Shown here: positions 45,184 through 53,476 of the stretch, piece by piece
Numbering within the stretch: position 1 is the stretch's first letter
Layout of the letters: each line of letters opens with the position of its first letter
Assembly: GCA_002484335.1 (NCBI GenBank)
Contig: DLJQ01000025.1
Coordinates: 134,355-198,354, forward strand
DNA: 64,000 nucleotides
Source: Flavobacteriales bacterium UBA7612
GTDB taxonomy: Bacteria; Bacteroidota; Bacteroidia; Flavobacteriales; Weeksellaceae
Direction: 5' to 3'
The notes under the pieces: model-generated
The model's database searches: none
What the model saw: only the letters and a program-made list of their open reading frames with translations
Told to the model about the DNA's origin: nothing
Program-made: the position numbers and the translations under genes

Positions 45184-45948
45184 TTAAATTTTATTTGTTC
45201 CTAATGTGTCAATTTCAGATAACTTTTCATCATCAGTCAAAATGATATCTTTTAACACAAAATAGGTAAATATATAACTGATAGGAAATGTTATAAAAAT
45301 ACCTAAATAACATATAATCATTCCTATAGACGAAATAAAGCTTGTAATAATAACTAATAAGAGAATCCACCAAAAATTATTTTTTGTAATAGCAATAGAA
45401 GTCTTTATAGCATCTTTTACTCCGAGATTTCCATAATAAATGAGATAAGGAGCGAGATAGATAGAAATCAAGAAAATAAATAAAAAAATCATTAGTACAG
45501 ACATTAATATAAACATAATAATAGTAGAACCTATTATTAATCCAGCATGATTATTTTCTGATTCTCCGAAGAATAGAGGAAAAAAAGAAAATAAAAACAA
45601 AGGAGTCATTATTATGAAATAAATAAATAGAATAGAGAGATTGAAAAGAAAAAATGTTCCTAAGTTTTTAAAACCTCCAAAGAAATCATTAAATACTAAA
45701 TTTTTCTTACTATCAACTCTTTCTGCTCCTATCAAAAATCCCATTAATAAAGGAAACATAATTATAAAAGGACCTATTATTGTTACATAACTAATTAAAA
45801 ATAATAGAGAAGCAATAAAAGAATAAATAACAAAATTGCCCCAATTGTTTGAGAACAATTCAATGGATTCATTAAAATATTTTCCAATATCAAAATTGAA
45901 TTTATTTTTTTTCCAATATTCAATTTTGTTATAATCTAATGTTTTCAT
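45184..45948 (-). CDS. Multi-pass membrane protein, function unknown
   Basis: A 254-residue inner-membrane protein with about six hydrophobic segments. An N-terminal cytosolic stretch (FDIGKYFNESIELFSNNWGNF) precedes the first segment, a pattern seen in DUF4013/DUF975-like and glycerophosphodiesterase membrane-domain proteins. YLAPYLIYYGNLGVKDAIKTS is a conserved-looking loop. I cannot assign a function. Copy D of the repeat is downstream of its stop. Confidence 0.65.
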   Translation of the reverse strand: MKTLDYNKIEYWKKNKFNFDIGKYFNESIELFSNNWGNFVIYSFIASLLFLISYVTIIGPFIIMFPLLMGFLIGAERVDSKKNLVFNDFFGGFKNLGTFFLFNLSILFIYFIIMTPLFLFSFFPLFFGESENNHAGLIIGSTIIMFILMSVLMIFLFIFLISIYLAPYLIYYGNLGVKDAIKTSIAITKNNFWWILLLVIITSFISSIGMIICYLGIFITFPISYIFTYFVLKDIILTDDEKLSEIDTLGTNKI

Positions 45949-45976
45949 CTAAATTTTTATTTAATTTGATTTGATG

Positions 45977-45984
45977 TAAATTTG
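45977..45984 (+). promoter_or_regulatory. -7 promoter element TAAATTTG for the nitroreductase gene
   Basis: The match lies 32 bases before the nitroreductase ATG at 46017; no TTG at normal -33 spacing. Confidence 0.45.
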
Positions 45985-46016
45985 TTTAGAAGTAAACAAA
46001 TTATAATTGTTATAAC

Positions 46017-46589
46017 ATGAATGCAAAAGATTTATTATCAATCATAAAAAAAAGACGTTCAGTTTTTCCTCCTCAGTATACGCAAGAGGAAATAACAAAA
46101 GAAGAACTTTCATTAATTTTTGAAGCTGCAAATTGGGCTCCTTCTCATAAAAAAACAGAACCTTGGCGTTTTGTAGTTTTAGAAGGTCCTGCGAAAGATA
46201 GATTCAGAGAATATGTAAAACGAGTCTATGTACAAGGAACTCCAACAGATCAATTAAGTGATAGAAAAATCAATTCATTAATTGAGAAGTGTGATAAATC
46301 AAATAAAATTGTTTTAATTAATTTTATCAATACTGAGAAAAATCCTGAGTGGGAAGAATTAGCAGCTGTTTCTATGGCAGTGCAAAATATGTGGTTAATG
46401 GCGACAGAATTAAATGTTGGTGCATATTGGTCTTCTCCTGCAAACGTAATTGCAAATATGGATGAATTTACACCAATGGACGAAGGAGAAAAATGTGTTG
46501 GTGTTTTTTACATGGGGAAATTTGATGGTGAATTACCAGAAGGTATTCGTAAACCAGTAGAAGAAAAAGTGAAATTTTTAGATTATTAA
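46017..46589 (+). CDS. Nitroreductase-family flavoprotein
   Basis: A 190-residue FMN-dependent oxidoreductase of the YdjA-like nitroreductase group. KKRRSVFPPQYTQEEI and ANWAPSHKKTEPWRFVV are the FMN phosphate and substrate regions, and AAVSMAVQNMWLMATELNVGAYWSSP lies in the dimer interface. It reduces nitro compounds or quinones with NAD(P)H; the natural substrate is unknown. Codon use suggests moderately high expression. A strong terminator follows. Confidence 0.9.
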   Translation: MNAKDLLSIIKKRRSVFPPQYTQEEITKEELSLIFEAANWAPSHKKTEPWRFVVLEGPAKDRFREYVKRVYVQGTPTDQLSDRKINSLIEKCDKSNKIVLINFINTEKNPEWEELAAVSMAVQNMWLMATELNVGAYWSSPANVIANMDEFTPMDEGEKCVGVFYMGKFDGELPEGIRKPVEEKVKFLDY

Positions 46590-46612
46590 TTTTCTAGAAA
46601 GAGAAATATTTA

Positions 46613-46650
46613 AAAAAGATTACTAAATATATTTAGTAATCTTTTTATTT
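46613..46650 (+). terminator. Intrinsic terminator
   Basis: A perfect 34-base palindrome (AAAAAGATTACTAAATA and its complement) with a T-rich tail. Confidence 0.88.
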
Positions 46651-46710
46651 TGAAATGAATTTATAATTAAATAAAGTATATTAGTTATATTATTAATAAT
46701 TAATTACTTT

Positions 46711-47538
46711 ATGAAATCTATTTTTCAAATTTTTACTATTTTATTTTTTATTCAGATAAGTTTAATCAGTTGTAAAACTTTCAATAATGTTAATCTAGAA
46801 GACACTATTCCTGTGCATGAAACATTTACTATTGACTCAAAAAAATTAAATGAAAAAAGAGTTATTAATATTTGGTATCCTAATAATTATAAAAGTTCTA
46901 AAGATTCTTTGACTGTTGTTTATATGCCAGATGGAGGAATAGCAGAAGATTTTCCTCATGTTGCAAATACATTAGAGAAATTAATAAAAGAAAAGAAAAT
47001 ACAAGACGTTATTTTAGTCGGAATAGAAAATATACAACGTAGAAAAGATTTAACTCCACTCACAGAAGTAGAAGAAGATAAAAAAGTAGCACCAATTGTT
47101 GGTGGAGCATCTGTTTTTAGATCTTTTATAAAAGATGAACTTTTTCCTGAGATTGATAAACGCTATAGAACGAATAAACAAAAAGCTATAATTGGAGAAT
47201 CTTTAGCAGGATTATTTATTACGGAAACTTTTTTAGATGATAGTAATATGTTTGATATTTATATTGCTATAGATCCTTCTCTTTGGTGGAATAATCATTA
47301 TTTAGTAAAAAAAGCAAAGGCAAAACTTTTAAAATTACCATCAAAACCTATTAAATTTTGGTTCGCTGGGTCTGATGCAACGGATATAAACCAATATACG
47401 AATCAATTATCAAAGGTACTTGAAGATACTAAAGCTCCTCAATTAAAATGGTTTTACTCTGATGAACCAAAAGAAAATCATGCAACAATTTACAGAGCCA
47501 CAGAAGAGAAGTCTTTAATTTGGAGTTTAAGCAAATAA
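46711..47538 (+). CDS. Lipoprotein alpha/beta-hydrolase (esterase D / siderophore-esterase-like)
   Basis: A 275-residue exported lipoprotein (lipobox ISLISC, cysteine about residue 21) with an esterase-D type alpha/beta-hydrolase fold. The nucleophile elbow is IIGESLAGLF (G-x-S-x-x-G), the oxyanion region VYMPDGGIAEDF, and the catalytic histidine is probably in KENHATIY. Relatives include siderophore hydrolases of the IroE type and acyl esterases; the substrate is not proven. Confidence 0.85.
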   Translation: MKSIFQIFTILFFIQISLISCKTFNNVNLEDTIPVHETFTIDSKKLNEKRVINIWYPNNYKSSKDSLTVVYMPDGGIAEDFPHVANTLEKLIKEKKIQDVILVGIENIQRRKDLTPLTEVEEDKKVAPIVGGASVFRSFIKDELFPEIDKRYRTNKQKAIIGESLAGLFITETFLDDSNMFDIYIAIDPSLWWNNHYLVKKAKAKLLKLPSKPIKFWFAGSDATDINQYTNQLSKVLEDTKAPQLKWFYSDEPKENHATIYRATEEKSLIWSLSK

Positions 47539-47559
47539 ATTTTTATTAACAATTATGTT

Positions 47560-47668
47560 AAGCAATAACGATTGAAGCGACATCCTTTTATAAATAAGAA
47601 ATAGATTTACCTAAATTTCTTATTTATAAAAAATATAGCGAAAAGCGTGACCTATTAAGGGATTGCTA
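47560..47668 (-). repeat. Structured intergenic repeat, copy E
   Basis: On the minus strand the outer stem is GCAAT (47666-47662 strand complement) / ATTGC (47566-47562 complement), and the inner stem is 17 bp (TTTTATAAATAAGAAAT / ATTTCTTATTTATAAAA). The core TTCGCTATATTTTTT and AAAAGGATGTCGCTTCAATCG flanks it. The opening GGGC of other copies reads TTAGC here, so the end is degenerate. It fills the gap between two convergent genes. Confidence 0.8.
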
Positions 47669-47671
47669 AAA

Positions 47672-48178
47672 TTATAAATCTATTCTTTTTCCTAGAATAG
47701 AAAGGCTTCTATTAATGTTATCCAATATTGCTATGTTGGGTAATTGTCCCCAAACTTCAAATCCAAAATGTTTAAATAATTTAATGCTGGGTTCATTATG
47801 AGAAAAAATGAATCCTAAAATTGTTTTTATTTCAAATTCAGGTGCTTTATTTAAACAATATTGTAATATTTTTTTTCCTAAACCTTTTCCTTGATAATTT
47901 TCATCTAAATATATACTTATTTCAACAGTTCCATCATAAGCAGGTCTACCATAGAATGATTGAAAACTTACCCAACCAATAATGTTTTTTTTATTATCTT
48001 CTATAATCCAAAGAGGTCTTTTATTAGCCGAATGCTCATTAAACCATTGTTGTTTACTTTCTACAGAGACCGGTTCAGTATCTGCAGTAACTAATCGAGA
48101 AGGAATAGTTGAATTATATATTTCTGTAATTTTTTTTAAATCGTTTTGAGTGGCATTTCTGTATAATAATTCAATCAT
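47672..48178 (-). CDS. GNAT acetyltransferase (phosphinothricin-acetyltransferase-like)
   Basis: A 168-residue GNAT enzyme. YRNATQNDLKKITEIYNSTIPSR and the acetyl-CoA loop YLDENYQGKGLGKKILQY (QGKGLG) match the family of bar/pat-like amine acetyltransferases, with VEISIYL before it and SIKLFKHFGFEVWG after it. The substrate is unknown. The following DinB gene is upstream and 12 bases away, suggesting co-transcription. Confidence 0.88.
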   Translation of the reverse strand: MIELLYRNATQNDLKKITEIYNSTIPSRLVTADTEPVSVESKQQWFNEHSANKRPLWIIEDNKKNIIGWVSFQSFYGRPAYDGTVEISIYLDENYQGKGLGKKILQYCLNKAPEFEIKTILGFIFSHNEPSIKLFKHFGFEVWGQLPNIAILDNINRSLSILGKRIDL

Positions 48179-48190
48179 TATAATATTTTT

Positions 48191-48652
48191 TTAAAAAGGA
48201 ATATTTTTTTTCATAGATAACATGTATCCAAGATGCATTGCTTCATGAATATTATTATATAAAATAGCATCTTCTATCGATTCTAATGTAATTCCAAAAC
48301 TAGTTTTATAAGAACGATAATAGGAAAGTTTTTCTGAACGATAATCCTTAAAAAGTTGCATAGGTGTACTTTCTAACATTTCTTTTAATTCCTGTACATC
48401 ATCATTAGTAACTTCAGTATTTCCTAAGCTTCCTTTTTTATATTTTTGGATAAAATCAAGGTCAACTAACATTCGATTATCAGTCAAATAATAGTGTATT
48501 AATTGTTGAGTAGCCAGAACATGAGCGGCATTCCAATATAAATTATTTTTATAACCAACAGGGATGTAAAGTAGCTGTTTTAGAGCATGCTGCTCAAGTT
48601 CATCAATAATCTGTTTTCTAATATTAGTTAGGTAGATAATATGCTCTTCCAT
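48191..48652 (-). CDS. DinB-family protein
   Basis: A 153-residue four-helix-bundle protein of the DinB/YfiT superfamily. The likely metal histidines are in WNAAHVLATQQLIHYYL (His about residue 44) and in HEAMHLGYM near the C-terminus (H-x3-H). Some family members are thiol-dependent transferases; here the activity is unknown. Confidence 0.8.
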   Translation of the reverse strand: MEEHIIYLTNIRKQIIDELEQHALKQLLYIPVGYKNNLYWNAAHVLATQQLIHYYLTDNRMLVDLDFIQKYKKGSLGNTEVTNDDVQELKEMLESTPMQLFKDYRSEKLSYYRSYKTSFGITLESIEDAILYNNIHEAMHLGYMLSMKKNIPF

Positions 48653-48739
48653 TGATTGATTTTAAAATTAAATATACTACAAATTAAGTCTATTTATCAA
48701 ATTATAAGACAAAACAATTAAAATCACATTTTTAGATTA

Positions 48740-48768
48740 TTGAATGTCTTTGATTCTTTGTAATTTTG
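48740..48768 (+). promoter_or_regulatory. Promoter (-33 TTG, -7 TAATTTTG) for mrp
   Basis: TTG at 48740-48742, an 18-base spacer, then TAATTTTG at 48761-48768, 18 bases before the mrp ATG. Confidence 0.7.
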
Positions 48769-48786
48769 TCTAATTAAATTTAAAAG

Positions 48787-49887
48787 ATGGCTTACACAAG
48801 AGATCAAATATATCAAGTATTAGAAGAATTGGGTATTCGCAATTGGATGCGTAACGCACAAGTTATGGGAGATAATATTGTACTAGATATTGTTTCACCT
48901 TCTCCAGCAATGCACGAACGTAAAAGATTAGAAATAGCTTTAAAGAATGCATTTAAAGAAAATTTACCTGATGCTAATTTAAAATTAAATATTTCTGTTG
49001 AGGTAGAAGAAAAAAATCCAAATGAAATAAAAGGGTCTGAATTACCTGGTGTAAAAAATATAATTGCTATAGCTTCTGGAAAAGGAGGAGTAGGTAAATC
49101 AACAGTTTCATCTAACCTTGCTATTAGCTTAGCTAATATGGGATTTAAAGTAGGTTTGTTAGATGCAGATATTTATGGACCATCAATGCCAATTATGTTT
49201 GATTGTCAAGATGCTCGTCCATATTCTGTAGAGGTAAATGGAAAAACAAAAATAAAACCAGTAGAATCTTACGGAATAAAAATATTATCGATAGGATTTT
49301 TTGCTGATACAGATCAAGCAATAGTTTGGAGAGGACCAATGGCTGCTAAAGCATTGAATCAAATGATTCGTGATGCGCATTGGGGAGAATTAGATTTTTT
49401 ATTAATTGATTTACCTCCTGGAACAGGTGATATACATTTATCGATCGTACAACAAGTTCCTATTACAGGAGCAGTAGTAGTTTCTACACCGCAAAATATT
49501 GCTTTAGCTGATGCTAGAAAAGGAGTAGGAATGTTCCAAATGGAATCAATCAATGTTCCAGTATTAGGAATTGTAGAAAATATGGCGTATTTTACACCAG
49601 AAGAATTACCAAATAATAAGTATTATATTTTTGGACAAAATGGAGCAAAAAGTTTAGCAGAGCAAATAGGTGTACCATTTTTAGGAGAAATTCCTATTGT
49701 ACAATCTATAAGAGAGGCTGCGGATGTTGGTCGTCCTGCTGCTTTACAAGAAGATACTATTGTTGCCGAAGTATATAAATCTATAGCCCGTAATACTGTA
49801 CAAAGCTTAGTTGAGCGTAATAATACATTACCACCGACAGAAGCAGTTCGTATTACAACAATGGCAGGTTGTTCAGCTAAAAATTAA
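48787..49887 (+). CDS. mrp: Mrp/NBP35-family iron-sulfur carrier ATPase
   Basis: A 366-residue P-loop ATPase (ApbC/Mrp) that binds and transfers Fe-S clusters. An N-terminal MIP18/DUF59 domain (about residues 1-85) precedes IAIASGKGGVGKSTVSSNLA (deviant Walker A near residues 98-105), LLDADIYGPSMP and LIDLPPGTGD. Unlike most Mrp proteins, which have a central CxxC, this C-terminal region shows only MAGCSAKN at the end and no obvious CxxC before it. The next gene encodes a NifU-type scaffold, so both work in Fe-S assembly. Confidence 0.93.
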   Translation: MAYTRDQIYQVLEELGIRNWMRNAQVMGDNIVLDIVSPSPAMHERKRLEIALKNAFKENLPDANLKLNISVEVEEKNPNEIKGSELPGVKNIIAIASGKGGVGKSTVSSNLAISLANMGFKVGLLDADIYGPSMPIMFDCQDARPYSVEVNGKTKIKPVESYGIKILSIGFFADTDQAIVWRGPMAAKALNQMIRDAHWGELDFLLIDLPPGTGDIHLSIVQQVPITGAVVVSTPQNIALADARKGVGMFQMESINVPVLGIVENMAYFTPEELPNNKYYIFGQNGAKSLAEQIGVPFLGEIPIVQSIREAADVGRPAALQEDTIVAEVYKSIARNTVQSLVERNNTLPPTEAVRITTMAGCSAKN

Positions 49888-49904
49888 TTAAAAAAAGAAA
49901 ACCA

Positions 49905-50186
49905 ATGACTCCAGAAGAAAAATATTCAGAAGTTGAAAAGGCTTTAACAGAAATAAGACCATTCTTAAACTCAGATGGGGGAGATATAGAATTAATATCT
50001 GTTGAAGATGATATTGTAAAAGTTCGCCTTACAGGAGCATGTATTGCTTGTTCAGTTAACCAAATGACATTAAAGTCAGGTGTTGAGATGACAATAAAAA
50101 AATATGTGCCAGAAATTACTTCAGTTATAAATGTTTCAGAAAATGAAATAGTAACAGAGAATGATTCATCAATTGATGGAGAATAG
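49905..50186 (+). CDS. NifU C-terminal domain Fe-S scaffold
   Basis: A 93-residue stand-alone NifU-like domain. IRPFLNSDGGDIELISVED opens the fold and LTGACIACSVNQMTLKSGVE carries the cluster-binding CxxC (CIAC). It follows mrp by 17 bases and is surely co-transcribed. It acts as carrier or scaffold for [4Fe-4S] clusters. Confidence 0.92.
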   Translation: MTPEEKYSEVEKALTEIRPFLNSDGGDIELISVEDDIVKVRLTGACIACSVNQMTLKSGVEMTIKKYVPEITSVINVSENEIVTENDSSIDGE

Positions 50187-50216
50187 TTCTTTTAAATTAC
50201 TGATTCATATAAAAAT

Positions 50217-50258
50217 AAAACGTCTTTATATTAATTTATAAAGACGTTTATTGTTTTT
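50217..50258 (+). terminator. Intrinsic terminator after the NifU gene
   Basis: AAACGTCTTTATA pairs with TATAAAGACGTTT and T-rich sequence follows. Confidence 0.85.
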
Positions 50259-50300
50259 TGGCAAACAATTTGAAATTGAAAATATAAATAAGTTTATGGC

Positions 50301-51071
50301 ATGAAAAAAAATATTCTTTTTTTTATATTTATTGTACTTTCATTTTTAACTGTACTAAATGCACAAGTTAATTATAAAGTTGGAGAATCTTTAAAGTTTA
50401 GAGTTCATTACACAGGCTTAAATGCTGGTTTTGCTACCATAGATGTAAAAGATGCTACTTTAAATGGAGAAAAACATTTCCACATAGAAGGAAAAGGTTA
50501 TTCTAGTGGTGCTGTACGTGTGTTTTTTAAGGTAGAAGATTTTTATGAATCTTATATTAATTCATCAACTTTAAAACCAACAAAATTTGTACGTAATGTA
50601 CAAGAAGGTGGGTATAAACGAAATCAAATTTATTATTTTGATCACGCTAATAAAAAAGTTAAAGTAGAAAGTAAAAAAGATGGTAAAGTAGTAACAGAAT
50701 CTATTCCTTTTGATGCCCAAGATTTATTGTCTGCTTTTTACAATCTTAGAAATGCTGATTATAAAAAATTAAAAGTGGGGGATTTTTTAAGTGAAAATAT
50801 TTTTTTAGGTGATGAAACGCTTAACTTTAGATTGAAAGTTTTAGGAAGAGAAACTTTAAAAACGAAGTTTGGAAAAATCAAAGCTATAAAAATAAGGCCT
50901 TATGTACAGTCTGGAAGAATATTTAAAGAATCTGAATCTGTAACAATGTGGATTTCTGATGATGAAAATTTAGTGCCACTGAAGATAAAAGCAGGTTTAA
51001 TGGTTGGTTCTTTAAATGCTGATTTAAATGAATATAAAAATCTTAAATATCCTATAACCTTTACTAAATAA
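50301..51071 (+). CDS. DUF3108 secreted protein
   Basis: A 256-residue exported protein with signal peptide (ILFFIFIVLSFLTVLNAQ). The beta-rich body (VGESLKFRVHYTGLNAGFATIDV; VEDFYESYINSSTLKPTKFVRNVQEGGY; MWISDDENLVPLKIKAGLMVGSLNADL) is the DUF3108 pattern, common next to envelope genes in Bacteroidota. Function is unknown. It converges on a DUF2490 gene. Confidence 0.83.
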   Translation: MKKNILFFIFIVLSFLTVLNAQVNYKVGESLKFRVHYTGLNAGFATIDVKDATLNGEKHFHIEGKGYSSGAVRVFFKVEDFYESYINSSTLKPTKFVRNVQEGGYKRNQIYYFDHANKKVKVESKKDGKVVTESIPFDAQDLLSAFYNLRNADYKKLKVGDFLSENIFLGDETLNFRLKVLGRETLKTKFGKIKAIKIRPYVQSGRIFKESESVTMWISDDENLVPLKIKAGLMVGSLNADLNEYKNLKYPITFTK

Positions 51072-51072
51072 A

Positions 51073-51107
51073 AAAATAAACTCATTTTACAATGAGCTTA
51101 TTTTTTT
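51073..51107. terminator. Bidirectional terminator between DUF3108 and DUF2490 genes
   Basis: AAATAA-CTCATT pairs with AATGAG-TTATTT with one mismatch, flanked by A-run and T-run. The minus-strand gene's last codons and stop lie inside the stem. Confidence 0.75.
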
Positions 51108-51773
51108 ACGCCAATCAAATTTATTTCTAAATACTACATTTAAGTAATTACTAGTTTTTCGTTCGGCTAATTGACTTATTAAATTAATTTCTAAAGCAGA
51201 TTTTTTAGATAAATTAAATCCTGTTCCTATAGTTATTCGGTCAGAATCAAAGGGTTTATCTTTTATTGCAGAAATTCTAATTTCATTTTTTATTATTCCG
51301 TATAATATCTGTTTTTCAGTTGCTTTATTTAATGGGATTCTAAATGATGTTAGGTAACGCAACCTAACAATAAATTCGTTAGGATTGTTAAGGAATCTTT
51401 CTTCAATTCTAAATCGATGAGATATTAATGTTCTTCCTATATTATCTGTTATCGTTGCTTGCTGAAAAATTCTTTTTTCTGAACGTTCCTTTTTATTATT
51501 ATTCTTATCATAAGATTCTAATAAAAGAAACATTCCACCACCGCCAACACTTATTTTTTTGTCAATAGAATAATCTACGTAGGCAGCTGCAACAAATAAT
51601 CTAGCATCTAATAACATATCAAACGATCTATATTGTGATAAGGCTGTTAAAGTCATCTTATCATCAAGTTTGGCATTCATTAAATATTGATACCACATAT
51701 TATAATTTACAGGTTTTGTTTGGGCATTTGAAACACTGAAAACAAATAATAAAAGAGAGTAAATTGATTTCAT
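51087..51773 (-). CDS. DUF2490 outer-membrane-type protein, copy 2
   Basis: A 228-residue protein with signal peptide (LLLFVFSVSNAQ) and the same beta-barrel-like pattern as the protein at 24422-25111. They share YNMWYQYL, TALSQYRSFD, LLESYDK-NNKKER, SHRFR-EERF, IPLNK and NKFDW at equivalent positions. The two genes are clear paralogues. Function unknown. Confidence 0.82.
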   Translation of the reverse strand: MKSIYSLLLFVFSVSNAQTKPVNYNMWYQYLMNAKLDDKMTLTALSQYRSFDMLLDARLFVAAAYVDYSIDKKISVGGGGMFLLLESYDKNNNKKERSEKRIFQQATITDNIGRTLISHRFRIEERFLNNPNEFIVRLRYLTSFRIPLNKATEKQILYGIIKNEIRISAIKDKPFDSDRITIGTGFNLSKKSALEINLISQLAERKTSNYLNVVFRNKFDWRKKISSL

Positions 51774-51942
51774 ATTTTTTAAACAAATTAAGCTAATTAA
51801 TGAATTAGTTTTCAGTTTTCTAAATAATTTATATTGATATAAAATAAATAAAAAATAGTTAGTTTTAGTATTTATAAATTATTAAAACCATATATTTATA
51901 AGTATAAACGTAACTTTTTATTAATAAAAATATGAAAATCTT

Positions 51943-53406
51943 ATGGCTACCAACAAGCTAAATTTATTGAAATCGTTTGCGCCAATAATTGTAATGGTTG
52001 TACTTTTTCTAATACCAGTACCTTCAGGAATGCCTCCTCAGGCATGGCATTTTTTTGCAGTTTTTTTGGGAATGGTTGTAGGGATGATTATAGAACCAAT
52101 ACCAGCAACAGCTATTAGTTTTATAGCAGTCACAATTTGTGTAATAGGAGGAAATTATTTTCTTTTTTCATCGGATGAATTAGTAAATCCTGATTTTAAT
52201 CCAGCAAAAGAATCTCTAAAATGGGGATTAGCAGGATTTTCTAGTTCAACAGTATGGTTAGTATTTGGAGCATTTATTTTTGCTCTTGGTTATGATGTAA
52301 GTGGTCTTGGTCGTAGGATAGCACTTATATTAGTAAAGTTTATGGGAAAAAGAACGCTTACTTTAGGTTATGCAATTTTAATTGTAGATGTTCTTTTAGC
52401 ACCATTTACGCCATCAAATACAGCTAGAACAGGAGGGACTGTATTTCCTGTTGTTAAAAATTTACCACCATTATTTGATTCTTATGCGAATGATCCTTCA
52501 GCAAGAAAGATTGGTGGTTATTTAATGTGGATGATGGTAATAAGTACCAGTTTAAGTTCATCTATGTTTGTAACAGGGTCTGCTCCTAATGTTTTAGGAA
52601 TTGAGCTTGTTAGTAAAATTGCAGGAGTTAATATAGGGTGGTTAACATGGTTTTTAGCATTCTTACCTGTTGGATTAATATTATTAGTATTAGCTCCTTG
52701 GTTATCATATGTACTTTATAAACCAGAAATTACTCATAGTGAGGAAGTGTCTAAATGGGCTGGAGAAGAGTTAAAAACAGTAGGTCCTTTAAGACGTCAT
52801 GAAGTTATTTTAATTTTTCTTGTACTTCTGAGTTTAGTTCTGTGGATGTTTGGAGAAGAAATAATTAATCCGACTTCAGTAGGTTTATTAGCAGTTTCTT
52901 TGATGATATTGTTCAAAATAGTAGGCTGGAAAGAGATTACAAAATATAGCAGTGCCTGGAATACTTTTGTAAATCTTGCAACTTTAGTTACAATGGCAAA
53001 TGGATTAACTCGCTCAGGATTTATTGATTGGTTCTCTACAACAATGAGTACGCATTTAAATGGGTTTTCACCAACTGCCACAGTAGCAATATTAGTATTA
53101 GTATTCTATTTTGCACATTATTTATTTGCTAGTTTATCAGCTCATACAGCAACATTATTACCTGTAATGTTAGCAATTGGAAATAGTGTTCCTGGTGTTC
53201 CTATGGATCAGTTATCAATTTTATTGGTATTATCAATAGGTATTATGGGATGTCAAACTCCTTATGCGACTGGGCCTGGAGTAATAATTTATGGTTCTGG
53301 ATATATAGAATCCAAGGATTACTGGCGATTAGGAGGTATCTTTGGAGTGATATTTATTACAGCATTATTATGTATTGGCTGGCCGATTTTAAGAATTTGG
53401 TTATAA
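51943..53406 (+). CDS. DASS-family dicarboxylate/citrate transporter
   Basis: A 487-residue inner-membrane transporter with about 12 hydrophobic segments, related to CitT and plant DiT proteins (divalent anion:sodium symporter family). AFTPSNTARTGGTVFPVVKNLP and SLSSSMFVTGSAPNVLG (substrate motif SNTA/TGSAPN) and PYATGPGVIIYGSGYI are the paired SNT-type signatures. It converges on the citrate lyase operon and probably imports citrate, or exchanges it for succinate. A long palindromic terminator follows. Confidence 0.9.
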   Translation: MATNKLNLLKSFAPIIVMVVLFLIPVPSGMPPQAWHFFAVFLGMVVGMIIEPIPATAISFIAVTICVIGGNYFLFSSDELVNPDFNPAKESLKWGLAGFSSSTVWLVFGAFIFALGYDVSGLGRRIALILVKFMGKRTLTLGYAILIVDVLLAPFTPSNTARTGGTVFPVVKNLPPLFDSYANDPSARKIGGYLMWMMVISTSLSSSMFVTGSAPNVLGIELVSKIAGVNIGWLTWFLAFLPVGLILLVLAPWLSYVLYKPEITHSEEVSKWAGEELKTVGPLRRHEVILIFLVLLSLVLWMFGEEIINPTSVGLLAVSLMILFKIVGWKEITKYSSAWNTFVNLATLVTMANGLTRSGFIDWFSTTMSTHLNGFSPTATVAILVLVFYFAHYLFASLSAHTATLLPVMLAIGNSVPGVPMDQLSILLVLSIGIMGCQTPYATGPGVIIYGSGYIESKDYWRLGGIFGVIFITALLCIGWPILRIWL

Positions 53407-53416
53407 TGAAATATAT

Positions 53417-53460
53417 AAAAAGAGAGGTCGGAAATTATATAATTTCCGACCTCTCTTTTT
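53417..53460. terminator. Perfect 44-base palindromic bidirectional terminator
   Basis: A perfectly self-complementary 44-base stretch (arms AAAAAGAGAGGTCGGAAATT and complement), with A-run and T-run at its ends, between the transporter and citXG, which converge here. Confidence 0.85.
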
Positions 53461-53476
53461 ATGTTATTGTAATTAA

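Noticed and set aside
53417..53460. Perfect palindrome as operator or replication site
   Set aside because: Its place between two convergent stops and its A/T-run ends make it a bidirectional terminator.
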